Assembly (NCBI RefSeq): GCF_004336985.1
Contig: NZ_SJUO01000005.1
Location: 145,916-209,915 of the forward strand
From: Exiguobacterium sp. SL-9
GTDB taxonomy: Bacteria > Bacillota > Bacilli > Exiguobacteriales > Exiguobacteriaceae
Length of the DNA: 64,000 nt
Direction: 5' to 3'
Shown here piece after piece: positions 54,560 to 63,748 of the stretch (positions within the stretch are counted from its first letter, which is position 1; the number at the start of each line of letters is the position of its first letter). The translations under genes and the position numbers were made by a program. The notes beneath the pieces were generated by a model. That model ran no database searches. It was not told where the DNA came from and saw only the letters and a list, made by a program, of their open reading frames with translations.

Positions 54560-54722
54560 GCCCTTCAGCCGCCCTGTCCGGCACGCCGCTTTCCTGGGGG
54601 CGGGCTGCGAGCCGCATCGCGACGGTGTCGCTGCTAGGTCTCGCTTTGCCCGCTGATTCCCCGGGAGTCGGCGTGCCCTCGGGCGGCGCTGTACGCGCCT
54701 TCCATTCCGGAATATACTGGCT
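54560..54722 (+). ncRNA. GC-rich structured leader of the IS
   Basis: A GC-rich stretch between the left hairpin and the transposase with repeated GC-rich blocks (GGGGGCGGGCTGCGAGCC, CCCCGGGAGTCGGCG, CCCTCGGGCGGCGC). It resembles GC-rich segments seen before IS1182-type transposases of other Bacillaceae, from memory. Whether it acts as RNA is unproven. Confidence 0.35.
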
Positions 54723-54750
54723 GTAACCAACCAATTTGGAGGCGATTCCG

Positions 54751-55940
54751 ATGATGCCCGACCTGCCGAACATGCCGCCGAGCCCGTATGCGGCCCTCTA
54801 TGACCTGTTGATCCCGGCCGATGATGAGCTGCGACTCAGCCATGACCTCGTCTCGTTCGATTTCATCACCGGCCTGCTCGAGGATACGTATTGCCACGAC
54901 AACGGTCGGATGGCCGTCCATCCTGTCCGGATGTTCAAGTATCTGTTCCTGAAGGCGCATTCAAACCTGTCCGACGTCGACCTCGTCAGACGGGCGAAGA
55001 CCGACCTCACTTACAAATATTTTCTGGACCTCGCACCGGAAGATGACGTCATCAACCCCTCCTCGCCTATGCGCTCGCCGTCGCCGAGACCGTCGAGACC
55101 GTGATGCCCGAGCTGATGTTTCGCGAACACATCCGAGACCAGGTGAACCAGGTGCGTGAGCTCGCGGAGGACGCGCACGTCGAGCTGCAGGTATCCAAAA
55201 ACAGTGATGCCCGGACCGGGCACAAGAGTGCCGACTCCTCGTTTTTCGGCTACAAGCATCATCTCGCGATGACGGAGGAGGGAATCATTACGGCCGTCAT
55301 CGTCACATCTGGCGAGGCGGCAGACGGTCCACAATTGGCGAGCCTTGTCGAGAAGAGCCATCTAGCCGGTGTCGAGTTCGACCACATCGTGGGTGACGCC
55401 GCCTATTCTGGCCGTGACAACCTGATTTACGCAGCCTCGCAAGGATGTAAGCTTGTCGCTCCGTTGAATCCGCGTGTCTATTCGCCTGCCGATAACCGCG
55501 GTGAAGGGTTCACCTACAATAAGGATGCCGAACGCTACGTCTGTCCCGCCGGGCACATGGCCATCCGAAAGGCCCGGACAGGGACAAGGAACATCGGTAA
55601 AAATCAGAAAGAGACGCATTATTTCGATATCGAGCTCTGTAAGCAATGCTCATTGCGCGATGGCTGTTACAAGGATGGCGCAAAATCGAAAACGTACAGC
55701 GTGTCCTTGAAATCGAGGGAGCATAGTGAACAGTACGAGTACGAGCAGACGGATGAATTCAAGGACTATCGCCGCAAACGGCACGCCATCGAGGCGAAGA
55801 ATAGTCAACTGAAGAACCCGCAAGGTTTGGCGCGCAACAAGACGTCAGACCTGAAAGGCATGACGTTGCAGGCCGTGATGGCGATCATCGCGGTCAACCT
55901 GAAGCGGATCATCGTCCTTCGAAAAGAAAATACAGGATGA
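54751..55940 (+). pseudogene. IS1182 transposase, internal deletion and frameshift
   Basis: The N-terminal part (to about 55060, ...YFLDLAPEDDVINPSS) and C-terminal part (from about 55060, LLAYALAVAETVE...) are in different frames. Family comparison suggests roughly 110 residues are missing at the junction, including the block that holds the first catalytic Asp (VDATHT in relatives). The second Asp (GDAAYSG) and the Glu (HAIEAKNSQLKN) remain, as does the Cys cluster CKQCSLRDGCY. The start is ATG 54751, eight nt after GGAGG. It should be inactive. Confidence 0.85.
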
Positions 55941-55949
55941 GGGCAAGGA

Positions 55950-55995
55950 AAAAGAGCGATCGTCCCGACTTGAGTCGGTCCAATCGCTCTTTTTT
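55950..55995. terminator. Hairpin inside the right end of the IS
   Basis: AAAAGAGCGAT pairs with AATCGCTCTTTT, with inner CCGACT/AGTCGG, then T residues. Confidence 0.85.
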
Positions 55996-56037
55996 CTGTC
56001 CACGCTCGGATAGAGCGGAGGTTTTTCAGTGCCCTCC

Positions 56038-56454
56038 TCATTGAGTCGGCGGTTTTGATTGTTGATCGAGAAACCGGCTTCGTTCTTCCGGTGTCGGCAG
56101 TTTACACGTCTGTTTTTGACCGAACCATTCATAACGATGTTTAGCGATTACGTCATAGCCGAAATCACGAATCGGTTTTGGGACGAATCTAACAAACCGG
56201 AGCCAACGCCAGTTCCCATCCAATCCTTCAGCGATGCGGACCGCCGCGTCGGATTTAATGTACGGGACACCCTCACGAATCAACACGATGCTGTCGACCG
56301 AGTCGATGATCCGATGACGTTCGCGCAAAGTTTGACCAGCCTCGCCTTGAAGCGAGGCGAAATGAAAATTCCCTGTCGTGTCCCGGTTCAAGATGAACTG
56401 GACACTGGCGTCGCAAAAGTTACAATCTCCATCAAATAATACAATGGCTGGCAT
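56038..56454 (-). CDS. DCC-family thiol-disulfide oxidoreductase
   Basis: A 138-residue DUF393 protein with the motif DGDCNFCD (C11, C14) at the start of a thioredoxin-like fold. Related proteins are called YuxK in B. subtilis; their substrate is unknown. I choose ATG 56454, eight nt after AAGGAGG. The stop codon overlaps the last base of the insertion element, and the original stop was kept after insertion. Confidence 0.87.
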   Translation of the reverse strand: MPAIVLFDGDCNFCDASVQFILNRDTTGNFHFASLQGEAGQTLRERHRIIDSVDSIVLIREGVPYIKSDAAVRIAEGLDGNWRWLRFVRFVPKPIRDFGYDVIAKHRYEWFGQKQTCKLPTPEERSRFLDQQSKPPTQ

Positions 56455-56507
56455 ACCATTCGCCTCCTTCACTCTTGCTTGTTTCCGTTCCAGGGTCGGT
56501 TCAAACG

Positions 56508-57740
56508 TCAGGCGGCGAGCTGACGCACCGATTCCATCTTATAAAGTGAGATGTAGTAGAGGTAGGCACCGAGCGCCCCGAACAAGAAGATATAGCCACT
56601 CATGAACACGGGGCCGATGAACGCCCCGACGACGATGCCGGCCGCGGCCACGAGTTTGGCCCCATGGAATGTGAGTCCCCCAAAAGCGAGATATGAGGCG
56701 CGGCGCTCTGGGTCGAGCAGGTCGACTTGCTTCACTTGGCGAATCGGCGAGTACAACAACTCGCCGACCGTGAACACGACGGCCAAGACGGCGAGAATCA
56801 GGAACGAGTTCATCGACGTGATGGCAGCGTACGCCGTGATATAGAGCGACAAGCCGATGAAGAACACGTATTTCTCACGATATCGTTTCACAAAGGCGGT
56901 GACGGCGAACGTGATGGCGACGACGAGGAGTGTATTCTCGAGTTGCATGAACGCCATCATCCGGACCCCGTCGAACGGGACCCCAATGATCGAGCGCTGT
57001 TGGAACGATTCCGCTAAATGAACACCGATATAGTTCGCCATATGGAATTCGGTCGAGAAGACGAGCATGCTGCCGAGCACGAACAACATCCAGCGTCGGT
57101 CATTGAGGGCGATCCGGTAGTTTTGAATCACGCCGACAATCGGATTGGCCGGCGTCGACCGGTTACCTTGATGCGAATCAACGAGATAGCGCTGTAAGAT
57201 GATTGTCGTGATCATCAAGACGAGCGTCATCCCGACGAACAAGCCGAAGCGGAAGTCGCGATAGAAGGCACCGCCGAGCATGACACCGCCAGCGATGGCC
57301 AAGTTGACGAGCCAATAGTCATATACATAGATCGCTTTTCGATTCGATTCTTCCATCGAATCGATGACGATCGCCTCTAAGGCCGGGTAGTTCAACCCGT
57401 TGGCGACCGCGTGACCGAAGTAGAGAATGGCCACGGCGAGTGCCCAATTGTTGGATGGGTGAATCGCCACCGTCATCCCGATGAAGCAAAGGATTTGAAC
57501 GAATTGGCCGATTTGTAAGACTTGCTTTCGATTAAAGCGATCCGAGAAGTACCCACCGAACAAGCCAGTGACATACCCGACGATGACGAATGACGTCATG
57601 ATGATCCCGGCAGCGATTTTGCCGAGTTCTTCTGAAAAGTATAAAGCCATGAATGGAAAGATGGCCGAGCCGACGATGCGGATGAAAAAGCCGCAGACGA
57701 GTCGAAGTCGGACGTTGGTTGGAAAATCTTTGAATTTCAC
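56508..57740 (-). CDS. MFS transporter, 410 aa
   Basis: A 12-helix major facilitator resembling multidrug exporters of the MdtH/YfkF type. Motif A is GGYFSDRFNRKQVL (helix 2-3). The start follows GGAGGTG. The gene is divergent from the SgrR-type regulator, so the exporter is its likely target. The substrate is not known; a sugar or sugar phosphate is a guess from SgrR-SetA in E. coli. Confidence 0.85.
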   Translation of the reverse strand: MKFKDFPTNVRLRLVCGFFIRIVGSAIFPFMALYFSEELGKIAAGIIMTSFVIVGYVTGLFGGYFSDRFNRKQVLQIGQFVQILCFIGMTVAIHPSNNWALAVAILYFGHAVANGLNYPALEAIVIDSMEESNRKAIYVYDYWLVNLAIAGGVMLGGAFYRDFRFGLFVGMTLVLMITTIILQRYLVDSHQGNRSTPANPIVGVIQNYRIALNDRRWMLFVLGSMLVFSTEFHMANYIGVHLAESFQQRSIIGVPFDGVRMMAFMQLENTLLVVAITFAVTAFVKRYREKYVFFIGLSLYITAYAAITSMNSFLILAVLAVVFTVGELLYSPIRQVKQVDLLDPERRASYLAFGGLTFHGAKLVAAAGIVVGAFIGPVFMSGYIFLFGALGAYLYYISLYKMESVRQLAA

Positions 57741-57832
57741 GTGAGCACCTCCTTGTCACTACTTTAAACGTGGACTACACTTGGTAAAAAGAGACAAATT
57801 ATTTAGACATGTCCACTTTTAGGGGGAACGAT

Positions 57833-59470
57833 ATGAATGCGAAACTAGTGGCCATTTACCGCCATGCGGTGGAGACGGGCAAAGGGGAAGTGACGTTACG
57901 GGAAGCGGTCGAGGCGGTCGGCTATAGCGAGAAACAAGTAAAGCGCGATATCAAAGTGTGGCAATCATTGGGCTTAGTGGAGTATCAGGCCGGGAAAGGA
58001 CGCGGTCATGAATCTGTGCTCCGCTTTCAGCCGGACTTTGCTCGGACGCTCAGCGGGTGGGTTGACACTTCCTTCTCGACAGCCTCGATGGCGGATGCGG
58101 CCAAGTGGTTGGAATGGGATTGGCCACCTGCGTTGCGTGAATTGATTCAAGCCCGGGTTTGGAGCCGTTTCGGTTTCGAACAGACGGAAGAAGACCGATT
58201 TGTGTTTCCGCGCACCCGGACGCTTGAATCCCTCGACCCGCTCGACATCCATATCGCGATGGAAGCATCCTTGTCGAGACACGTCTTCGATCGTCTGTTC
58301 GAATGGGACGGCACTATGGTTCAACCGTCCCTAGCCCACCATATCGAAGACACACCGTTCGGGTTTCGATGTTACATCCGTAAAGGTGTCACGTTCCACA
58401 ATGGGATGACGTTAGCGGCCAAAGACGTCGTGTACTCGTTGAATCGATTATTAGCGCGCGGTAAACAAGTATGGTTGTTCGCGCCAATCGAACGGCTCGA
58501 GTCTCCGGCACCTTACGTGGTCGACATCCATACGAAAGCGCACCGGGCCTACATCGAACGGTTGCTTGCTCAGACGCCGGCATCCATCACGTATGAAGGG
58601 GCGGAAGGGGTTGTCGGGACAGGGCCTTTCAAATTGGAGAAACAATCTGATGACGTCGTTCGGTTGCGAGCGTTCGAGCGTGGGCTACGGCCGCGACCAT
58701 CATTAGACGTGGTCGAATTCGTCACGTTCTCGGAAATGGATTATGCCAAGTGGAGCGACGGTGATGAGCAGAGCCTCGTCAAATGGATTGCCGAGGCCGG
58801 GGCGCGTTACCTCATGTTCAACTTGCAACACTCTTGGCTCAAAGATGATGTGGAAACACGACTTGCGATTCAACAGGCGATTGACAAAAAAGCGTTCGTT
58901 GAATTAGGAGGAGAACGTCATCAAGTGGCCCATGGCTTTTTCCCGGAGACGAGTCGACCGTTGCCACGGCCAAAGGCAGCGGGAAGTTTGCGTCGTCCGC
59001 TCCGGTTGTTGCACTTGCCTTTCGATGTGGCGACAGAAGATGCGATGCTTATTGCGGCACAGTTACGTACCGCCGGCTTTACTGTCGAGACCGAGACGTA
59101 TACGCTCGGCTGTTTGTTGCAAGAGGAGACGCTTCGCCGGGCCGACTTGATTTTGTGCGGGGAGATGATGAGTGAAGATCTCGATTTGGCGTTTCTCGCT
59201 TTTTTGACGAGTGAACTGTCACTCGTCGGCAAGCTTGTCGCGCATGAAACCGAGCTGCGAACGATGATGGACCGCTATCGTCAGACTGATATGAGCGCTT
59301 GGCCATTGCTCCATCGGGAAGTGGAACGCCATCTGACGGAGTCGGCGCTCGTCATTCCGCTGTATCACGTTGCGCGAGAGCGGCGTTTCCCGAGTTTTCT
59401 TGGCGAGGTTCCTGTCGATGTGTTCGGACACCCCCGTTACGACCAGCTATGGATTCGGCATTCGGTGTAA
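57833..59470 (+). CDS. SgrR-family transcriptional regulator with solute-binding domain
   Basis: A 545-residue regulator: an N-terminal winged helix (about 1-75; VTLREAVEAVGYSEKQVKRDIKVW) fused to an oligopeptide-binding (SBP5) domain that has lost its signal peptide (RTLESLDPLDIHIAMEASLSRHVFD, CYIRKGVTFHNGMTLAAKDVVYS). The binding domain probably senses a small solute in the cytoplasm. AGGGGG lies before the ATG at 57833. It is divergent from the MFS gene, the arrangement of E. coli sgrR and setA. Confidence 0.85.
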   Translation: MNAKLVAIYRHAVETGKGEVTLREAVEAVGYSEKQVKRDIKVWQSLGLVEYQAGKGRGHESVLRFQPDFARTLSGWVDTSFSTASMADAAKWLEWDWPPALRELIQARVWSRFGFEQTEEDRFVFPRTRTLESLDPLDIHIAMEASLSRHVFDRLFEWDGTMVQPSLAHHIEDTPFGFRCYIRKGVTFHNGMTLAAKDVVYSLNRLLARGKQVWLFAPIERLESPAPYVVDIHTKAHRAYIERLLAQTPASITYEGAEGVVGTGPFKLEKQSDDVVRLRAFERGLRPRPSLDVVEFVTFSEMDYAKWSDGDEQSLVKWIAEAGARYLMFNLQHSWLKDDVETRLAIQQAIDKKAFVELGGERHQVAHGFFPETSRPLPRPKAAGSLRRPLRLLHLPFDVATEDAMLIAAQLRTAGFTVETETYTLGCLLQEETLRRADLILCGEMMSEDLDLAFLAFLTSELSLVGKLVAHETELRTMMDRYRQTDMSAWPLLHREVERHLTESALVIPLYHVARERRFPSFLGEVPVDVFGHPRYDQLWIRHSV

Positions 59471-59473
59471 ACG

Positions 59474-59501
59474 AAAAGGAGATGCCGCGGCATCTCCTTT
59501 T
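59474..59501. terminator. Bidirectional terminator
   Basis: AAAAGGAGATGCC pairs perfectly with GGCATCTCCTTTT around GC. Confidence 0.9.
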
Positions 59502-59503
59502 GC

Positions 59504-60802
59504 TTATAGTTGGGCGAACGCGCGGTTTACCGCGACAATCGTCTCTTCGATATCTTGTTCAGTATGCTCGGTCGTCAAGAACCAAGCTTCGTATTTCGAA
59601 GGTGCCAAATTGACACCGTTCTCGAGCATCAATTTAAAGAAGCGGCCGAACACTTCGCCGTCCGACTTTTCGGCGCCCTCGTAATCGGTCACAATCTCAT
59701 CTGTGAAGTAAACCGTGAGTGCGCCTTTTAAGCGGTTCAACGTGATGGTCACACCGTGTGCTTCGGCGGCTTCGCGAATCCCTGCTTCGAGTTGGGCGCC
59801 GAGTGCGTCAAGCTTTTCATAAACGCCCGGTTGCTCGAGTACCTCTAGACAGGCGAGACCTGTTGCCATCGACGCCGGGTTGCCGGCCATCGTTCCGGCC
59901 TGATAGGCTGGGCCGAGTGGGGCGACCGTTTCCATAATTTCAGCTTTTCCACCGTAAGCGCCGATTGGAAGTCCGCCACCGATGATTTTCCCGAGTGCGG
60001 TCATATCCGGCTCAATCCCATATACTTGCTGGGCGCTTCCGTACGTGAAACGGAATGCTGTAATGACTTCATCGTAAATGACGAGCGCGCCATGTTCATG
60101 CGTGATGTCATTGACCGCCTGCAGGAATCCTGGTTTCGGTTCGACGATCCCGAAATTCCCGACGATTGGTTCGACGAGGACGCAGGCGATTTGACTTCCC
60201 CATTCGCGCATCATGTCGCGGAACGCATCGACGTCATTGAACGGTACGGTGATCACTTCTTTCGCCGTAGCCCGTGTGACGCCGGCTGAGTCGGGCGACC
60301 CGAGTGTAGCCGGTCCGCTACCTGCCGCGATAAGCATCAAGTCCGAGTGACCGTGATAGCAACCGCTGAATTTGACGACGAGCTCACGGCCGGTATAGGC
60401 GCGGGCGACGCGAACGGTCGTCATGACCGCTTCGGTCCCTGAATTCGTGAACCGGACTTTATCCATTGACGGGATGGCAGCTTTTAATTTTTTCGCGAAC
60501 TCGACTTCGAGTGCGTGCGGTGTTCCATAGAGAAGCCCTTTTGACGATGCCTCGATTAACGCGTTATGGATATGCGGATGGGCGTGACCGGTGATAATCG
60601 GACCATACGCCGCCAAATAGTCGATATAGCGATTGCCGTCGACGTCATAGAAATAGGCGCCGTCTCCTCGCTCCATATAGACGGGTGCACCGCCGCCGAC
60701 TGCCTTGAATGAACGGGAAGGGCTGTTGACCCCGCCGACGATATGCGTCAAGGCGTCGCTATACAAAATGTCTGATTTGTCACGTGTAGATGGTGTTGCC
60801 AT
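59504..60802 (-). CDS. hemL: Glutamate-1-semialdehyde 2,1-aminomutase
   Basis: A 432-residue PLP enzyme making 5-aminolevulinate for haem. The PLP lysine is K272 ([11 protein letters not shown]) and its Asp partner D244 ([10 protein letters not shown]). [15 protein letters not shown] at the N terminus and the gate region [15 protein letters not shown] are typical. It lies beside perR like the second copy (gsaB) in B. subtilis, so another hemL may exist elsewhere. AGGAGG precedes the start. Confidence 0.93.
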   Translation of the reverse strand: MATPSTRDKSDILYSDALTHIVGGVNSPSRSFKAVGGGAPVYMERGDGAYFYDVDGNRYIDYLAAYGPIITGHAHPHIHNALIEASSKGLLYGTPHALEVEFAKKLKAAIPSMDKVRFTNSGTEAVMTTVRVARAYTGRELVVKFSGCYHGHSDLMLIAAGSGPATLGSPDSAGVTRATAKEVITVPFNDVDAFRDMMREWGSQIACVLVEPIVGNFGIVEPKPGFLQAVNDITHEHGALVIYDEVITAFRFTYGSAQQVYGIEPDMTALGKIIGGGLPIGAYGGKAEIMETVAPLGPAYQAGTMAGNPASMATGLACLEVLEQPGVYEKLDALGAQLEAGIREAAEAHGVTITLNRLKGALTVYFTDEIVTDYEGAEKSDGEVFGRFFKLMLENGVNLAPSKYEAWFLTTEHTEQDIEETIVAVNRAFAQL

Positions 60803-60900
60803 ATGTATTGCCTCCTTTTACAAATTCGCATTTATTGTATCACAGCCGTCAACCGCTTAAGCTCAACGTTTGACGACGGTTCAAGAAATCAGTACACTAT

Positions 60901-60915
60901 TTATAAAGATTACTA
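60901..60915. promoter_or_regulatory. PerR-like box upstream of perR
   Basis: TTATAAAGATTACTA resembles TTATAAT-N-ATTATAA with three mismatches. It is 67-81 nt before the perR start; autoregulation would fit PerR in other Bacillota. Confidence 0.45.
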
Positions 60916-60981
60916 TGTAAGAAATAGGTTAATTCTAACTAACATTTCGCATGAATTCTATAGAAGAAATGAGGGATTGAC

Positions 60982-61425
60982 GTGGGAAGCGAAATGCTTG
61001 ACCATGCTGTTCAGTCGCTCCGAGAACATGGAGTCAGAATGACGCCTCAGCGCCAGGCCATTTTGGAGTACCTCGTCACGGAGCACAGTCACCCGACAGC
61101 GGATGACATTTATAAGGCACTTTCGGCTAGGTTCCCGAACATGAGTGTCGCTACCGTCTACAACAACTTACGCGTCTTTAAAGAAGTCGGACTCGTCCAA
61201 GAGATGAACTACGGGGACGCTTCGAGTCGTTTTGATTTCGTGACGTCGCGCCACTATCACATCATTTGTGATGCATGTGGAAAAGTCGTCGATTTCAACT
61301 ATCCGGTCCTCGATGAAATCGAATCGGTCGCGTCTCAATTGACAGGGTTCAAAGTCGATCGTCACCGTCTCGAAGTATACGGGACGTGCCCTACTTGCCA
61401 AACTGAACAAGCGCATAAACATTAA
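60982..61425 (+). CDS. perR: Peroxide-responsive repressor PerR
   Basis: A 147-residue Fur-family repressor. The regulatory metal ligands H37, D85, H91, H93 and D104 are all present at the B. subtilis numbering, as are the structural zinc cysteines C96, C99, C136 and C139. D85, together with H37 and H91 that are oxidised by peroxide, distinguishes PerR from Fur. Helix 4 ([13 protein letters not shown]) reads the operator. The start is GTG after GAGGG. It likely controls the metal ATPase near 19 kb, which carries matching boxes. Confidence 0.95.
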   Translation: MGSEMLDHAVQSLREHGVRMTPQRQAILEYLVTEHSHPTADDIYKALSARFPNMSVATVYNNLRVFKEVGLVQEMNYGDASSRFDFVTSRHYHIICDACGKVVDFNYPVLDEIESVASQLTGFKVDRHRLEVYGTCPTCQTEQAHKH

Positions 61426-61456
61426 AAAACATCCTCGCTGTGAGGATGTTTTTTTA
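61424..61456. terminator. Bidirectional terminator
   Basis: AAAAAACATCCTC pairs with GAGGATGTTTTTT around GCTGT. Confidence 0.9.
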
Positions 61457-61813
61457 TTCGTGTGAATGTGTTTGGCGTTTATTATATTTTTCGTCGAACT
61501 CTTTACCTTCGAGCGATTGATCGATTGTGAGTGGTTCGTCGCAATGCATACATAAGTCGACCCGACCGAGCATCTTTGTCTGTTTCTCACAATTCGGGCA
61601 AGTGACGACGATGGCTTTCGTGGATGCCATCCCAATAATGAAGTAGAGCGCTGAACTCGATAACACCATCACAAAGCCGAGCAACATGAAAATAATCATC
61701 AGCCATGTGATGCTTTTCGCCAATAGGCCGAGATACATGACCCCGATTCCCGCAAAGACGAGCAACAACGCAAGGTTTCGAGCGCGGTTGATTTTATTCC
61801 CCCGTTTTTTCAT
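61454..61813 (-). CDS. ygzB: UPF0295 membrane protein YgzB
   Basis: A 119-residue protein with two transmembrane helices (about 12-32 and 36-62) and a C-terminal zinc-ribbon-like CPNC...CMHC. Its place next to perR matches B. subtilis ygzB. Function unknown. Confidence 0.9.
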   Translation of the reverse strand: MKKRGNKINRARNLALLLVFAGIGVMYLGLLAKSITWLMIIFMLLGFVMVLSSSALYFIIGMASTKAIVVTCPNCEKQTKMLGRVDLCMHCDEPLTIDQSLEGKEFDEKYNKRQTHSHE

Positions 61814-61976
61814 TTCGTAATCCCTCCATGTCTGTCTTTACTATAGCTTATCTGCACGGACCTGAGAAGTTCATACAATCGCGGGCAGGAGAATTTTATA
61901 AAGAAGGCGAATCATTTTCGTATCAGATTATTGGATGGACGATTGTGGTCCATCATTATAGAAAGAAGGTATCAAG

Positions 61977-62849
61977 GTGACTATGGAGTATGCGACGCGA
62001 ACGATCTATTCGGAATATGCGGCCTTGAAGACGACGCTTGGCATCATTGAGGTGAAGAAGAAACGGCCGAGAGATCCTTTGACCGATCAATCCGACCGGC
62101 TGTTGATTGTGATTGAAGCAAGGGAAGAACCGTTCTGGACAGTGAAACATTATCAAGTCGGGCAAGAGAAAATCATTCTTCATCTCGTGAGTGATTTGAT
62201 GATGGATCGTTGGATTATAATGAACGAGAACCGCCGAGCCATCCACTGGATTGAAGATGGTATGGTGTTGTTCGAACGGAATACGTTTTTACTCGACCTT
62301 CGACAGCGTCTCCGTAATTTCTCGAACGAAGAGCAACGTCTTCAGCTGTCGCTTGCTTTTGCGAAGTTGTTGCGACGTTTTGAAGATGGACGAAGCCTGT
62401 TTTTACAAGGGGAGCATCAAGATGCCTTCACGCAAATTCATCACGCTTTGACCCATTTAGCGCGCTTATCGGTTTTAGAAGCCGGAATCCATCCTGAAAT
62501 CGTGTTGTGGAAGCAAGTGCGCACACTCGATTTGGAAATATACAAGCTTCACGAAGAATTAGTGAGCGGACAAGAGTCGCTTGAACAGCGGATTCATTTG
62601 GTGATCATCGGGATTGAACATTTGATTCAATCGAAAGTGTTGCCCGGCACACTCCTTCTATTACAAACGATGCAACTACGGGATGAACCGTGGCCGTTCT
62701 CCGAATTAATGGAACACCCCAACTTGCAAGCATTGAAAGTCGACCTCGGCAGCATTGTCGGTTTCCTCGTCCGCAAAGGATATGTTCGGTCAGTCGCCCG
62801 GCCGACCAAAGGTGTCGGTGTCGAAGCGATCGCTTATGAGATTGCTTGA
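61977..62849 (+). CDS. ygxA: YgxA-family nucleotidyltransferase-like protein
   Basis: A 290-residue protein with an N-terminal nucleotidyltransferase-like fold (SDRLLIVIEARE) and a helical C-terminal half. In B. subtilis ygxA also lies between ygzB/perR and an rRNA operon. Catalytic residues are not obvious. The start may be GTG 61977 or ATG 61983. Function unknown. Confidence 0.85.
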   Translation: MTMEYATRTIYSEYAALKTTLGIIEVKKKRPRDPLTDQSDRLLIVIEAREEPFWTVKHYQVGQEKIILHLVSDLMMDRWIIMNENRRAIHWIEDGMVLFERNTFLLDLRQRLRNFSNEEQRLQLSLAFAKLLRRFEDGRSLFLQGEHQDAFTQIHHALTHLARLSVLEAGIHPEIVLWKQVRTLDLEIYKLHEELVSGQESLEQRIHLVIIGIEHLIQSKVLPGTLLLLQTMQLRDEPWPFSELMEHPNLQALKVDLGSIVGFLVRKGYVRSVARPTKGVGVEAIAYEIA

Positions 62850-63288
62850 CTATATAGAAGCAAATGGGGTAGTTGAATCCAATGCAGATCGTCAAGTTTA
62901 TATTAGGTAGTGTGTTGACCGTTCTTTCGACCGCAGTTATATCAGTCTTTGCAGCACTCTTTACGATGGGTGACCCGATTGCAGGGGGACGCCCGATTCT
63001 TTGGACAATTTGGTACGTAGCCGGCTTATTCATTGTCATTATGGCGCTATATGACTTCTCTTCGTTAACGAAGGAGAAAATTAAACGAGTCGGATTAATT
63101 AGTACCGCGATTGGAGTCGTGTTCTTCGGTTCAGTGAAAGGGTACTATGTGTACACAGAAGGTTTGCGGATTGAAGAACGCGGCGTCGAGTTGTTGGACG
63201 ATCAACCGTTCAAAGGAGAATCGGATTTAGTGCAACTGAACGGTGCTTCTACGTTTAAACTAGATTCGGAGTTGCCGCGTCTGGATGG

Positions 63289-63487
63289 CGCGAATGGGTA
63301 TGCCTGGGCTGCGGCGTCCACCACGACGCGATGTGAACGCAGGACTGAACATCAAACGAGAGGCTGAACGAATCTTAGCATCTTCAACCGTCGGGACGAC
63401 GGGGCTAGCCTGATCAGGTTTCGACTGTTAGGTCGAATAACTCAGGAATCTTCCACCTCTAAGCGAAGCGTAGGTGGGGTAGTTCAA
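63289..63487 (+). mobile_element. 3' remnant of an IS605/IS1341-type tnpB element
   Basis: REWVCLGCGVHH (from 63289) and, after a one-base frameshift near 63328, DVNAGLNIKREAERI...GTTGLA and a stop at 63411-63413 match the zinc-finger and RuvC end of TnpB (C..CG..HDRDVNA..NI). About 75 nt of hairpin-rich sequence follow, ending TTCAA at 63487, a usual right end for this family. The rest of the element is gone. Confidence 0.8.
63409..63487 (+). ncRNA. Remnant of the TnpB guide-RNA (omega RNA) scaffold
   Basis: Three hairpins follow the tnpB stop: CCTGATCAGG (63409-63418), TTCGAC/GTCGAA (63420-63437) and CCACCT/AGGTGG (63453-63477). In related elements the right-end RNA forms the scaffold of the TnpB guide, with the guide beginning at the element boundary. 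Confidence 0.55.
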
Positions 63488-63605
63488 GCCATCACGTCAG
63501 AAGGGCATTATGAAACATACAAGCCGTTTTTAGATTGGATGACATCTGAAGAAGGGCAGACATTGGTAGAGCGGACGGGCTATGTGCCGCTAGCAAAAGA
63601 TTGAA

Positions 63606-63652
63606 GCGTTGAGCCTCATCGCGGAGGTTCAACCTTTTTTATTTTTTTTTGT
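63606..63652 (+). terminator. Terminator upstream of the rRNA operon
   Basis: TTGAGCCTC pairs with GGAGGTTCAA around ATCGC, followed by CCTTTTTTATTTTTTTTT. Confidence 0.8.
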
Positions 63653-63662
63653 AATATTTCTA

Positions 63663-63691
63663 TTGACGAAGTGGTAAATAGAGATTATAGT
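63663..63691 (+). promoter_or_regulatory. rRNA promoter P1
   Basis: TTGACG (63663-63668), 17 nt, TATAGT (63686-63691). Confidence 0.7.
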
Positions 63692-63748
63692 TATAAACGT
63701 TGTCACGGCGAAAGATTATTTCAGTAAAACAATTTGTGAAAAAAGTTG

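Larger units (their letters stand above)
54480..56038 (+). mobile_element. IS1182-family insertion sequence, internally deleted
   Basis: The ends are 18-bp inverted repeats: AGGAGGACACTGAAAAAC (54480-54497) and, on the other strand, AGGAGGGCACTGAAAAAC (56021-56038), one mismatch. CATTG is duplicated on both sides (54475-54479, 56039-56043). Strong hairpins sit just inside each end. The transposase is broken, so the element (1,559 bp) is probably immobile on its own. Its GC content in the left 250 bp exceeds the host average. Confidence 0.85.
62882..63604 (+). pseudogene. PstS-like solute-binding membrane protein, disrupted by an IS605-type remnant
   Basis: The 5' part (to about 63288) encodes three transmembrane helices and the start of a phosphate-binding-type domain (NGASTFKLDSELPRLDGA). 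The 3' part (63488-63604) encodes its C terminus (YKPFLDWMTSEEGQTLVERT, then GYVPLAKD and stop). In between is foreign sequence, and perhaps 200 residues of the binding domain are missing. Start ATG 62882 or TTG 62873. The intact family member probably bound a small anion. Confidence 0.75.
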
